Of a stretch of 64,000 nt of DNA, positions 1 through 8,071 are shown one piece after another. Source of the DNA: Rhizobium freirei PRF 81 (GTDB lineage Bacteria > Pseudomonadota > Alphaproteobacteria > Rhizobiales > Rhizobiaceae); assembly GCF_000359745.1 (NCBI RefSeq), contig NZ_AQHN01000077.1, forward strand, positions 62,001 to 126,000, given 5' to 3'. The notes under the pieces were generated by a model. The model was given only the letters and a program-made list of their open reading frames with translations. It ran no database searches and was not told where the DNA came from. Each line of letters begins with the position of its first letter. The stretch's first letter is position 1. The translations under genes and the position numbers were made by a program.

Positions 1-338
1 ACGGAATCCCCAAAGCCGCACACCATCGCCGCGACCTGCGTATCGAAGATCGGATGCGGAATGAGATTGCCGCGATGGAAAATGATTTCGATATCCTGGC
101 GCGCGGCGTGAAAAACCTTCAGCACGGAAGGATTGGCCATCAGCTCGAAAAAGGGCGTCAGATCCAGCCCCTTGGCGAGCGGGTCGACTAAAACTTCGGT
201 GGTCGGGCTTGCCATCTGTATCAAACACAGCTCCGGCCAGAAGGTCGTTTCTCGCAGGAATTCGGTATCGATGGTAATAAAATCCGACTTGGCCAGCTCT
301 CGGCAGGCCGCCTCCAATTGGGCGGTAGTTTCGATCAT
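1..338 (-). CDS. rnd: Ribonuclease D, N-terminal part (runs off the window)
   Basis: Translating the minus strand from an ATG at 336-338 gives a protein starting MIETTAQLEAACREL and containing FITIDTEFLRE, the first exonuclease motif (DxE) of the DEDD superfamily, followed by LCLIQMAS and the HAARQDIE motif. This matches RNase D, a 3'-5' exoribonuclease that trims tRNA precursors. Only the first 112 or so residues are inside the window. A purine-rich AAGGAGAAGG lies about 40 bases upstream with a short out-of-frame ATG between, so the exact start is not certain, but MIETT is the usual beginning of the family. The gene reads towards the left edge. Confidence 0.9.
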   Translation of the reverse strand, partial: MIETTAQLEAACRELAKSDFITIDTEFLRETTFWPELCLIQMASPTTEVLVDPLAKGLDLTPFFELMANPSVLKVFHAARQDIEIIFHRGNLIPHPIFDTQVAAMVCGFGDS

Positions 339-503
339 CTCAACACATTCATCGATAAAATAGTTCTTTAACTTCCTTCTCCTTTCAGCCGGATATGTCA
401 ATACTTTCACGAGCAAAGCTCAGGCCGCATTTCGCTTTTGTCTGAAATTGGCCTAAACATGATGCCGCTTCGACGCGTGCGGAGAGCGGCCCAAGGCTTT
501 TCG

Positions 504-1895
504 CTAGGCCACACGGAAGTAGCTGGTCATGCCGGTCTTCTGATGTTCGATGATATGGCAATGCAGAAGCCAGTCGCCGGGATTGTCGGCGACGAAGGCG
601 AGCTGCACCTTTTCGTCCGGCTGAATGAGATAGGTGTCGGATACGAACGGCTGAACCTGCCGTGTCGAAGAGGAGACGACCGTAAAGCTCATTCCGTGAA
701 GGTGGATCGGGTGGCTGTGCGGCGTCAGGTTCTCCATATCGATGATATAGCTCTTGCCGAGCTTGAGATCGGCAAGCGGCGCGGTCGGATCGGGCGTGTC
801 GCCTGGCCACGGCACCTTGTTGATCGCCCAGAAACTGTAGCCGAGCGAGCCGCAAATGCTGTTGTCGGCTCTGTTTTCCGCCGTGGCGCTGAGAGCCAGA
901 GGAATGCGGGTCGCCGACCCGAGATCGGCCTTCTTGACCGGATTGTCTTCGAGAGATGCCAGGTCGCGGACATCGCGCTTCAGCGAGGAGCCCACCGCGC
1001 TCAGTGTCGCCAGCACCTTCGGGTCGGTGCCCTTGATATCCTCAAGCTTGACGATCCCACCCTCGGTGTCCGGCATGCGCACGGCCAGCTCCAGCCGTTG
1101 GCCCGGCCCGAGCTGCAGGACATCAAGTGGGAAACGCTGCGGCACGGGATTGCCGTCGATCGCGATCACGGTCGCTTCGGCGCCGTCCATGCGAAAGGAA
1201 TAGATTCGGGTGACATCGGTGATCGCGATGCGCAGCCGCACGAGGCCGCCGGAGGGGGCGTCATATTGCGGCTGCTGCTGCCAGTTCGCGGTCCGCACCG
1301 TGCCGTAGGTGCCGGACTTTGCCGCATCGCGCGGACGGAACTGCGTGATGAACTGACCGTCGCTGCCGAGCCGCCAGTCGCGCAGATTGAGCACCACTTC
1401 CGAATCAAAAGACGGGTCCTTCGGATTGTCCACGACGATCACGCCGGTCATGCCGTGGCCCATCTGCTCCAGCGTGTTGCAATGGGGATGATACCAGAAG
1501 GTGCCGGCATCGGGCGGCGTGAAGGCGTAGTCGAAATGATCGCCGGTATAGACATAGGGCTGGGTGAGGAAGGGCACACCATCCATATTGTTCGGAAGGC
1601 GGATGCCGTGCCAGTGAATGGTCGTCGGATCGTCGATGCCGTTGATCAGCCGGGCCGCGAAAGCCTCGTCCTTCTTCATGCGCACGACCGGCGGCATGCC
1701 GGCTTCGCCATAGGTCAGGACATTCCTGGTTGCGCCGCCATCGGCAAGATTTGCCTCGATCTTGGCGGTCTTCATCACGCGCGGTTCGGCAGCGGCCGCG
1801 CTGCCCGCAAACTTTCCGGCGATGCCGAGGCCGACACCATAGGCACCGGTGACCGCTGAGGCTTTCAGGAGATTGCGGCGGGTGAGGATCGGCAT
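504..1895 (-). CDS. Tat-exported multicopper oxidase
   Basis: The protein of 463 residues starts with a twin-arginine signal (TRRNLLKASAV, then an Ala-rich cleavage region near residue 37), so it should be exported folded to the periplasm. All four copper-binding segments are visible: HWHG at 94-97, HPHC at 136-139, HSHPIHLHG at 393-401 and HCHIIEHQKTGM at 445-456, the last carrying the type 1 copper Cys, His and axial Met. This is the CueO/CopA/SufI superfamily; intact copper ligands point to a real oxidase, not a SufI-like scaffold. No methionine-rich insert of the CueO kind is seen, so a copper-tolerance role is not shown. The ATG at 1893-1895 was chosen because it places the Tat motif at the N-terminus and has GGAG upstream; the open frame extends further. 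Confidence 0.9.
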   Translation of the reverse strand: MPILTRRNLLKASAVTGAYGVGLGIAGKFAGSAAAAEPRVMKTAKIEANLADGGATRNVLTYGEAGMPPVVRMKKDEAFAARLINGIDDPTTIHWHGIRLPNNMDGVPFLTQPYVYTGDHFDYAFTPPDAGTFWYHPHCNTLEQMGHGMTGVIVVDNPKDPSFDSEVVLNLRDWRLGSDGQFITQFRPRDAAKSGTYGTVRTANWQQQPQYDAPSGGLVRLRIAITDVTRIYSFRMDGAEATVIAIDGNPVPQRFPLDVLQLGPGQRLELAVRMPDTEGGIVKLEDIKGTDPKVLATLSAVGSSLKRDVRDLASLEDNPVKKADLGSATRIPLALSATAENRADNSICGSLGYSFWAINKVPWPGDTPDPTAPLADLKLGKSYIIDMENLTPHSHPIHLHGMSFTVVSSSTRQVQPFVSDTYLIQPDEKVQLAFVADNPGDWLLHCHIIEHQKTGMTSYFRVA

Positions 1896-2077
1896 GGTCA
1901 GGCTCCGGGGGTGGCGAGATATGGATGCCTGTTTAAAGTTGACTACGGCGTTCAGCAATAGCATCAAGGTGGCCAAACTGCCGCAGCGGCTACTTGCGGG
2001 TGCTGGCAGAGGTGGCGAATGATTCTCGTTGCGATTGGGTAAACTGCATGCTCTCTAAACGGTAACCGGGAGAGCTC

Positions 2078-2434
2078 ATGCGCCGCAACGTTCCAGATCG
2101 GCTGCGCCACTTCGCCAAAACAATGCGCCACGACGCCACCAAGGCTGAGAATATGCTTTGGCAAGCGCTACGCCGGAGCCAGCTTGAAGGCTTCAAGTTC
2201 CGGCGACAGGTTCCGATCGATGGTTACATTCTTGATTTCGTGTGTTTCAAAGCGAGGCTGATCGTTGAGGTCGATGGTGCGCAACATGCCGAAAGCACCA
2301 AGGATCTAGCGAGAGATGCGCATTTTTCGAAGCAAGGCTTTCGCATCGTACGAGTATGGAACCACGAAGTGACGACGAATCTGGAGGGAGTCTGCCTGAC
2401 GATTCTGGCAGAGTTGAAAAATAGCGGAGAATGA
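2078..2434 (+). CDS. DUF559 (Vsr-like PD-(D/E)XK) protein
   Basis: This 118-residue protein contains the DUF559 pattern: an N-terminal RLRHFAKTMRHDATKAEN segment, then FKFRRQVPIDGYILDF, and the core LIVEVDGAQH followed by FRIVRVWNHEV. The D-x(n)-E-V-D arrangement resembles very short patch repair endonucleases and other PD-(D/E)XK nucleases. Biochemical function of DUF559 proteins is not established. The gene stands alone: the multicopper oxidase diverges upstream, and downstream lies a 395-base gap packed with hairpins. A start with GGGAGAGCTC just upstream of the ATG supports the chosen start. Confidence 0.85.
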   Translation: MRRNVPDRLRHFAKTMRHDATKAENMLWQALRRSQLEGFKFRRQVPIDGYILDFVCFKARLIVEVDGAQHAESTKDLARDAHFSKQGFRIVRVWNHEVTTNLEGVCLTILAELKNSGE

Positions 2435-2829
2435 GCGGGAGGATGAAGCTGGCGCGCGCCTATCTCGCCCCGGCGGGCGAGAAAGCAATTTCACTGGTTT
2501 AGGAATTGCGAAACAGGGATTTCAAGGCATTCTGAAGCCTTGCGCAATTTCTAAGTCATTGAAATTGCAAGAGCGGGGGTCCTCTTCTCGCTTGTACAAT
2601 TTCAAGGCTGGCTGCGTCCCTGCCTTCCCCCTCTCTTGCAATTTCTAACACTTAGCCTTGCGGCTAAATGTAAGAAATTGCTTTCTCGCCCGCCGGGGGC
2701 GAGATGGGCTGCGCGTTCGAGCCTTGACAAATCGGGCGCGCCATGCGCTTTTCCGCCCGATTTTCTCGTCGGCAGGCGAGGGGCTTGCATGTCCTTTCGC
2801 CGCCGCCCGCCAAGTCCAGGATATATACT
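2435..2829. other. Gene-free gap with consecutive hairpins upstream of aspS
   Basis: No convincing gene lies here. At least five potential hairpins follow one another: 2463-2482 (TCTCGCC/GGCGAGA), 2560-2604 (arms beginning TGAAATTG), 2638-2681 (20-base arms with two mismatches around a TTGC loop), a GC-rich stem inside 2682-2704, and 2729-2763 (AAATCGGGCG/CGCCCGATTT followed by a short T run, terminator-like). A TTGACA that could be a -35 element sits at 2724-2729 but overlaps the last hairpin and has no obvious -10. The motif AATTTC/GAAATT recurs throughout. Confidence 0.6.
2463..2704. repeat. Long inverted repeat flanking about 180 bases
   Basis: The 30 bases at 2463-2492 are the reverse complement of 2674-2704 apart from one extra G in the right arm. 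Each arm holds its own small palindrome (TCTCGCC...GGCGAGA) joined to AAGCAATTTC. The spacer holds two further hairpins. The arrangement looks like a compound palindromic extragenic element or a miniature mobile element remnant. No open reading frame and no target-site duplication was recognised. Confidence 0.7.
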
Positions 2830-4620
2830 ATGCATCGCTATCGCAGCCACACATGCGCCGCCCTGCGCAAGTCCGACGTCGGTTCGACCGTCCGCATCTC
2901 CGGCTGGGTTCATCGCGTCCGAGATCATGGCGGCGTGCTGTTCATCGACCTGCGCGATCACTACGGCATTACCCAGGTCGTCGCCGACCCCGATTCTCCG
3001 GCTTTCAAGCTTGCTGAAACCGTTCGCGGCGAATGGGTCATCCGTATCGACGGTCTGGTAAAGGCCCGTACGGAAGACACCGTCAACAAGAACATGCCGA
3101 CCGGCGAGATCGAGCTTTACGCCCGGGAGATCGAAGTGCTCTCCGCCGCCAAGGAGCTGCCGCTGCCCGTCTTCGGCGAGCCGGACTATCCGGAAGACGT
3201 GCGCCTGAAGTATCGCTTCCTCGATCTTCGCCGCGACACGCTGCACCGCAACATCGTCAAGCGCACGCAGGTTATCTCCTCGATGCGCCGCCACATGGGC
3301 GAAGTCGGCTTCACCGAATACACGACCCCGATCCTGACGGCCTCTTCGCCGGAAGGCGCGCGCGACTTTCTCGTGCCGAGCCGTATTCACCCCGGCACCT
3401 TCTACGCGCTGCCGCAGGCGCCACAGCAGTACAAGCAGCTGCTGATGGTTGCCGGTTTCGACCGCTATTTCCAGATCGCGCCGTGCTTCCGTGACGAGGA
3501 CCCGCGTGCCGACCGTCTGCCGGGCGAATTCTACCAGCTCGACCTCGAAATGAGCTTCGTGACACAGGAAGACGTCTGGGACACGATGGCTCCGCTCATG
3601 ACCCAGGTGTTCGAAGAGTTTGCCGAAGGCAAGCCGGTCACCAAGGAATGGCCGCGTATCCCCTATGACGTCGCCATCCGCAAGTATGGCTCCGACAAGC
3701 CGGACCTGCGCAACCCGATCGTCATGGAAGCCGTCACCGAGCATTTCACCGGCTCGGGCTTCAAGGTCTTCGCCAACATGATCGCCTCCAACCCGAAGGT
3801 TGAAGTCTGGGCGATCCCGGCCAAGACCGGCGGTTCACGCGCTTTCTGCGATCGTATGAACGCCTGGGCGCAGAGCCAGGGCCAGCCGGGCCTCGGCTAC
3901 ATCTTCTGGCGCAAGGAAGGCGAGAAGCTCGAAGGCGCCGGTCCGCTCGCCAAGAACATCGGCGAAGAGCGCACGGATGCGATCCGCACCCAGCTCGGCC
4001 TCGATGACGGTGACGCCTGCTTCTTCGTCGCCGGCGACCCCTCCAAGTTCTACAAGTTTGCCGGTGAAGCCCGCACCAGGGCCGGCGAAGAGCTGAACCT
4101 GGTCGATCGCGACCGTTTCGAGCTTTGCTGGATCGTCGACTTCCCGTTCTTCGAATGGAGCGAGGAAGAAAAGAAGGTCGATTTCGCGCACAACCCGTTC
4201 TCGATGCCGCAGGGTGGTCTTGAGGCGCTGCAGAACCAGGATCCGCTGACGATCAAGGCATTCCAGTACGACGCCGTCTGCAACGGCTTCGAAATCGCTT
4301 CGGGTTCAATCCGTAACCAGTCGCCGGAGACGATGGTCGCCGCCTTCGAAAAGGTCGGCCTCAGCCAGGCTGACGTCGAAGAGCGCTTCGGCGGCCTCTA
4401 CCGCGCGTTCCAATACGGCGCGCCTCCGCACGGTGGCGCGGCCTTCGGTATCGACCGTATCGTCATGCTGCTGGTCGGCGCCAAGAACCTGCGCGAGATC
4501 TCGCTGTTCCCGATGAACCAGCAGGCACAGGATCTGCTGATGGGCGCTCCCTCGGCCGCAACGCCGACGCAGCTGCGCGAGCTGGCAATCCGCCTGATCC
4601 CGCCAGTCAAGAAGGACTGA
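2830..4620 (+). CDS. aspS: Aspartyl-tRNA synthetase
   Basis: The 596-residue product charges tRNA-Asp (class IIb synthetase; many alphaproteobacterial versions also charge tRNA-Asn). It begins MHRYRSHTCAAL with an OB-fold anticodon-binding domain to about residue 105, then class II motifs: YRFLDLRRD, FLVPSR.HPGTFYALPQAPQQ, motif 2 QIAPCFRDEDPRADR, a bacterial GAD insertion, and motif 3 GGAAFGIDRIVMLL near the C-terminus. Length is normal for bacterial AspRS. The ATG at 2830 was chosen because it matches the usual N-terminus and has AGGAT upstream, although the frame is open further to the left. A rho-independent terminator follows 25 bases after the stop. Confidence 0.97.
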   Translation: MHRYRSHTCAALRKSDVGSTVRISGWVHRVRDHGGVLFIDLRDHYGITQVVADPDSPAFKLAETVRGEWVIRIDGLVKARTEDTVNKNMPTGEIELYAREIEVLSAAKELPLPVFGEPDYPEDVRLKYRFLDLRRDTLHRNIVKRTQVISSMRRHMGEVGFTEYTTPILTASSPEGARDFLVPSRIHPGTFYALPQAPQQYKQLLMVAGFDRYFQIAPCFRDEDPRADRLPGEFYQLDLEMSFVTQEDVWDTMAPLMTQVFEEFAEGKPVTKEWPRIPYDVAIRKYGSDKPDLRNPIVMEAVTEHFTGSGFKVFANMIASNPKVEVWAIPAKTGGSRAFCDRMNAWAQSQGQPGLGYIFWRKEGEKLEGAGPLAKNIGEERTDAIRTQLGLDDGDACFFVAGDPSKFYKFAGEARTRAGEELNLVDRDRFELCWIVDFPFFEWSEEEKKVDFAHNPFSMPQGGLEALQNQDPLTIKAFQYDAVCNGFEIASGSIRNQSPETMVAAFEKVGLSQADVEERFGGLYRAFQYGAPPHGGAAFGIDRIVMLLVGAKNLREISLFPMNQQAQDLLMGAPSAATPTQLRELAIRLIPPVKKD

Positions 4621-4645
4621 GGCTTTCAGGCTTGTTGAAACACAA

Positions 4646-4675
4646 AACCCGGCGACCGAAATCGCCGGGTTTTTG
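4646..4675 (+). terminator. Rho-independent terminator of aspS
   Basis: AACCCGGCGA at 4646-4655 pairs with TCGCCGGGTT at 4662-4671 around a 6-base loop, followed by a T run. Because the stem has A-rich and T-rich flanks it could also serve the convergent minus-strand gene ending at 4695. Almost the same stem-loop occurs after the TetR gene at 6602-6629. Confidence 0.9.
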
Positions 4676-4694
4676 TTTGGCATGACGGTGTCAG

Positions 4695-5864
4695 TTAGAT
4701 CCCGGCATAAACCGCTTTGGCGAGATCGGTCGTGAACTGCCCCCACATGCCCTCGAGAGTCGTGTTGGTCAGAGCGACCACCGTCAGGCCCTTTTCGGCA
4801 TCGACGAACCAGCTGTGGCCGTAGACGCCGCCCCATTTGATCGTGCCTGCCGAGAAGGGGACTTGCGCCACACCAGGATCGGCAACGACGGACCAGCCAA
4901 AGCCGAAGCCGAAGCCGGCTTGCTGCGTCTGCATATTGCCGCCTGCCTGATCGGCCATCATCACCTTCACCGTATCGGCCGACAGCAGCGGCGCGCCGCC
5001 TTTGCGCACGGTTTCCAGAATGGCAAGCACGTCGCTTGCCGTACCGGCCATGCCGGCGCCGCCGGAGTGATAGGACGCCGGATCGAAAATCCTGCCCGGC
5101 ACGAAGCGGATCATGCCGTCGAGGATCGGGAGGGTCGCCTCGTCCCCCATCCGTTGCGGTTCGGGAGCGCCATTCACATAGGCGGCTGCCAGGCGGCGAC
5201 GATCCCGGACCGAGAAGGCCGTGTCGGACAGGCCGAGCGGCTTCATCACCAGATCGGCGACGGCATCGCCGAGCGCGCCGCCGGTTTCCTTCTCGATAAT
5301 GCCGCCGAGCACATCCATCGCCAGCGAATAACGCCAGCTTTCACCGGGGGCAAAAAGGAGGGGAGCGCTGGCGAGGCGCTTGAGGTTGTCGTCCAGCGAC
5401 CGGCCCGGCGTGTCCAGGCCGTCGGATACGCCGGCGCGATGATAGGGGCCGTCCTGTTCTTCCGCGAACGAGTAGCCCAGCCCCGACGTGTGCGTGAGGA
5501 GATGCCGGATGCGGATGACGGCTTCGGCTCCATCAGGCAGGCGCGGCCGGAACTCGGGCAGCCATTTGGTGATCGGGTCGTCGAGCCCGATGCGGCCCTG
5601 TTCGACGAGGCGCATGGCCGTGATGGCGACGATCGGCTTGGTGACGGAGGCAAGGCGGAAGATGGTATCTTCCCGTGTCGCCATTTTGTTTTCACGATCA
5701 GCCAGGCCCGCGGCGCGGGCATAGACAAGCTCTCCGTCCCGGGCGACCAGGACCACGGCTCCGACCAGCCTCTTGTCCGCCAGGGCGGAATCAATCGCTG
5801 CATCGAGGCCTGTGGCAGCGATACCGCGGCTCGGTCGGGCGGAATTTTCCAGGGGAAGACTCAT
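4695..5864 (-). CDS. Serine hydrolase, beta-lactamase family (class C/esterase type)
   Basis: The 389-residue product shows the serine beta-lactamase-like fold of PF00144: the nucleophile motif SVTK at residues 73-76, the conserved HLLTHTSGLGYSF at about 121-133, YSLAM at 179-183 in the position of the second catalytic motif (YxN/YSx), and GHSWF near the C-terminus where class C enzymes have KTG/HxG. No signal peptide is visible, which argues for a cytoplasmic esterase or peptidase and against a true beta-lactamase. The ATG at 5862-5864 has AAGG upstream and gives the usual N-terminus; the frame is open further. It is divergent from a TetR regulator 66 bases away, which is the likely regulator. 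Substrate unknown. Confidence 0.85.
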   Translation of the reverse strand: MSLPLENSARPSRGIAATGLDAAIDSALADKRLVGAVVLVARDGELVYARAAGLADRENKMATREDTIFRLASVTKPIVAITAMRLVEQGRIGLDDPITKWLPEFRPRLPDGAEAVIRIRHLLTHTSGLGYSFAEEQDGPYHRAGVSDGLDTPGRSLDDNLKRLASAPLLFAPGESWRYSLAMDVLGGIIEKETGGALGDAVADLVMKPLGLSDTAFSVRDRRRLAAAYVNGAPEPQRMGDEATLPILDGMIRFVPGRIFDPASYHSGGAGMAGTASDVLAILETVRKGGAPLLSADTVKVMMADQAGGNMQTQQAGFGFGFGWSVVADPGVAQVPFSAGTIKWGGVYGHSWFVDAEKGLTVVALTNTTLEGMWGQFTTDLAKAVYAGI

Positions 5865-5930
5865 GGGACAAAACCTTGTATAATCACAATGACCATTCCT
5901 GAATAAATCAAGTCGGAGATTATTTCTAGA
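5865..5930. promoter_or_regulatory. Divergent promoter/operator region, hydrolase and TetR
   Basis: These 66 bases separate two divergent genes. They contain an imperfect dyad, GAATAAATC at 5901-5909 against GATTATTTC at 5918-5926, and a CACAAT/ATTGTG pair at the outer edges (5886-5891 and 5937-5942). Either could be the operator bound by the TetR protein; this is an inference from position only. Confidence 0.4.
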
Positions 5931-6587
5931 GTGACTATTGTGAAAAATGAGCAGGAGACGAAAAATTCTTCGCCGCGGAAGCGTGGACGCCCGCCCGCAT
6001 TCGATCGCGAGACGGTTCTTGCCGCCGCGCGGGACACGTTCTGGAAGCATGGCTATGACGGCTCCTCGATCGCCGATCTGACGGCGGCGATGGGGATCAC
6101 GCCGCAGAGCCTCTATGCGGCCTTCAACTCAAAGGCGGAGCTCTATCGCGAGACGCTTGAACAATATCGACGGATGCCTCGGGCAGAGCCCGGCAACCCC
6201 TTTCAGGACAAGCTGGATACGGTTGCCGCCTTCGAGCGCTTTCTGATGAATTCCGCCAAGATCTTCACAGCGCCGGAACATCCGAAAGGCTGCATGATAT
6301 CGACGGCGGTATTGAATTGCGCCGAGGAGAACGAGCCGGTCGCTCATCACGTCGCGTCCATGCGCCTTCAGTCGCTGGATATCTTCGCCAAACGCATCGA
6401 GCGCGGCATCGCCGAAGGCGACATGCGGCCGGATGCCGACCCTCGCTCGCTTGCCCGCTTTCTAGGCGCCATCGTGCAGGGCATGTCCGTTCAGGCGCGG
6501 GATGGCGCAACGACGGCGGAACTGCTTGCTCTGATGTCCCATGCGCTGAGCGAGCTCAGGAAATACCAGCTGCCGCGCGATAGCTGA
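5931..6587 (+). CDS. TetR-family transcriptional regulator
   Basis: The 218-residue product has an N-terminal basic tail (PRKRGRPPAFDRE), then a TetR helix-turn-helix at about residues 25-71 with the typical AARDTFWKHGYDGSSIADLT and GITPQSLYAAFNSKAEL segments. The C-terminal half, with FLMNSAKIFTAPEHPKGCMIS and EGDMRPDADPRSLARFLGAIVQGMSVQARDG, resembles the YvdT/AcrR-like group of rhizobial TetR proteins. The start is a GTG at 5931, 12 bases after GGAG at 5915-5918; a second in-frame GTG at 5940 is possible. It probably represses itself and the divergent hydrolase. The ligand is unknown. Confidence 0.88.
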   Translation: MTIVKNEQETKNSSPRKRGRPPAFDRETVLAAARDTFWKHGYDGSSIADLTAAMGITPQSLYAAFNSKAELYRETLEQYRRMPRAEPGNPFQDKLDTVAAFERFLMNSAKIFTAPEHPKGCMISTAVLNCAEENEPVAHHVASMRLQSLDIFAKRIERGIAEGDMRPDADPRSLARFLGAIVQGMSVQARDGATTAELLALMSHALSELRKYQLPRDS

Positions 6588-6601
6588 ATCAGGGAAAAGA
6601 A

Positions 6602-6629
6602 AAACCCGGCGACCGAGATCGCCGGGTTT
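6602..6629. terminator. Bidirectional stem-loop terminator
   Basis: AAACCCGGCGA at 6602-6612 pairs with TCGCCGGGTTT at 6619-6629. It lies between the TetR gene and the convergent gene ending at 6654, with A and T runs on both sides suiting either strand. Its sequence is one base different from the core of the aspS terminator. Confidence 0.8.
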
Positions 6630-6653
6630 CCGGATGCTTGGACGAACGGTCGC

Positions 6654-7841
6654 TTAGTCGTTCGACGAAACCTTCAGGCCGATGACCTGCGGGATCGACT
6701 GCGGAGCGCCCATGGCGGCGCCGATGATCATCGGAACCGGAACCGGCTTGCCGGGGGCGGCCGTGACCGTCAGGCTCTTCGGATTGTCGAGATAGGCGTT
6801 GACGGCGCTCGAGACGGCGTTCTGCAGTTCCGGAACGTTGAGCTGCGCCATCATGATCGGTGTCATCGCCTTCAAAGTGTCCGCCAGCTGCTTGCCGCTG
6901 ACGCCCTGCTGCTTGCCGGCGAAATCAAGCGCGCGTCCAGTGATCGACGCGTCGTCGAAGCGGATCTTGGCGCTATTGAAGGTCAGCTGCTGAAGCAGGC
7001 CGAGCATGGCGAGACCGGCCGACTGCTGTGCTTCCTGCTGGTTCGGGTTGGAGCGAACCGTCTTAAGCGCTTCCTGCATGGACTTTGCAAATGCAGGCGT
7101 GTAGCCGGAAATGCTGAAGGCCAGGTTCAGCTTGCCGATATCCTTGAAGTCGAAGGAATATTCGCTGACGTCGATGGTGCCGGGACCGATTTCCCAGCTG
7201 CCCTTCATGGCGACGGTGCCGTCGATCTGCTGCAGCTTGAGTGCTTCGATCGCTTCCTTGGCCTTCGGATCGTCGACCTTGCTGAGATCGGCCTTGATGC
7301 CGTTGATCTTGGCGTCGAAGTCGATGCCAGACTTGTCGCCGCGCTTGTTCATGGTGGCGTCGGCGCCCTCGATCGAGAACACTTCGGCGTCGTCCTTGGT
7401 AACCGACACGGCGCCGGCATGGGCGCTCTTGTAGTAAAGGAGCGAGCCGAGGTCGCCCTTGCTCGTATCCGCCGGGATCTCGACGCCGTTCAGCTTGAGG
7501 TCGGTAGCGGAAACGGCAGCACCATCCTTATCGAAATCGACATCGGCGAAATCGATCTCTTCGATCGTGTAGCCGCCGTCTTTTTCTTCGACGCCGTCCA
7601 TGGTGATGTCGCCGAGCGGAATGCTGGCGTCCATACCGGCTGCCTTGACGGTGGCGCCCTTCAGCGTCACGGTGCTGCCGTCGATATCGATACCTTCGGC
7701 GGCTATCGAGCCGCCCTGCTGGCCGTAAACGTCGTTGATCTTCTTCAGCAGGTCATTGCCGTCAAGCGCGAAGGCTGAGCTGGCGAAAGACAGGATGGCG
7801 GCGCTGCTCAGCATCAACCGCGTGGTCCGATAGAAAGTCAT
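6654..7841 (-). CDS. Secreted protein of unknown function
   Basis: I do not recognise a named domain. The 395-residue product has a clear Sec signal peptide (LMLSSAAILSFASSAFA, cleavage near residue 25) and then a regular, beta-rich, acidic sequence in which short segments alternate (for example VTLKGATVKAAG, YTIEEIDFADVDFDKDG, IDFDAKINGIKADLSKVDD, INGIKADL). This pattern of repeated strand pairs resembles AsmA/YdgA-type or lipid-transfer-like periplasmic proteins, but that is a guess. The C-terminus is hydrophobic with a PVPVPMIIGAAMGAP stretch. It is monocistronic, divergent from parC with a 230-base spacer. Confidence 0.75.
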   Translation of the reverse strand: MTFYRTTRLMLSSAAILSFASSAFALDGNDLLKKINDVYGQQGGSIAAEGIDIDGSTVTLKGATVKAAGMDASIPLGDITMDGVEEKDGGYTIEEIDFADVDFDKDGAAVSATDLKLNGVEIPADTSKGDLGSLLYYKSAHAGAVSVTKDDAEVFSIEGADATMNKRGDKSGIDFDAKINGIKADLSKVDDPKAKEAIEALKLQQIDGTVAMKGSWEIGPGTIDVSEYSFDFKDIGKLNLAFSISGYTPAFAKSMQEALKTVRSNPNQQEAQQSAGLAMLGLLQQLTFNSAKIRFDDASITGRALDFAGKQQGVSGKQLADTLKAMTPIMMAQLNVPELQNAVSSAVNAYLDNPKSLTVTAAPGKPVPVPMIIGAAMGAPQSIPQVIGLKVSSND

Positions 7842-8071
7842 GATGGCGTTTCCTCGTTAAGCCGGTGTGTCGGCGGGGGCGTACATATTGAGCGTGTACT
7901 GCGGCGATTTATATTGATCTTTCTCCAAAAATCCAATGACAAAGAGGCTTGTGTGCAAGCGCAGCAAAAATCTGTGTGCATCGGCGTTGAAAGGCGCCGG
8001 AGCCGTCTTCATCCACAGGTGCTTTCGGCTGATTTCTTGCCGGGAATCGCCATCTCCGATAGTCAAGAGCC

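Noticed and set aside
438..1859. A 473-codon open frame opposite the multicopper oxidase
   Set aside because: The minus-strand frame carries all four copper-binding motifs and a Tat signal; the plus-strand product has composition typical of antisense translation.
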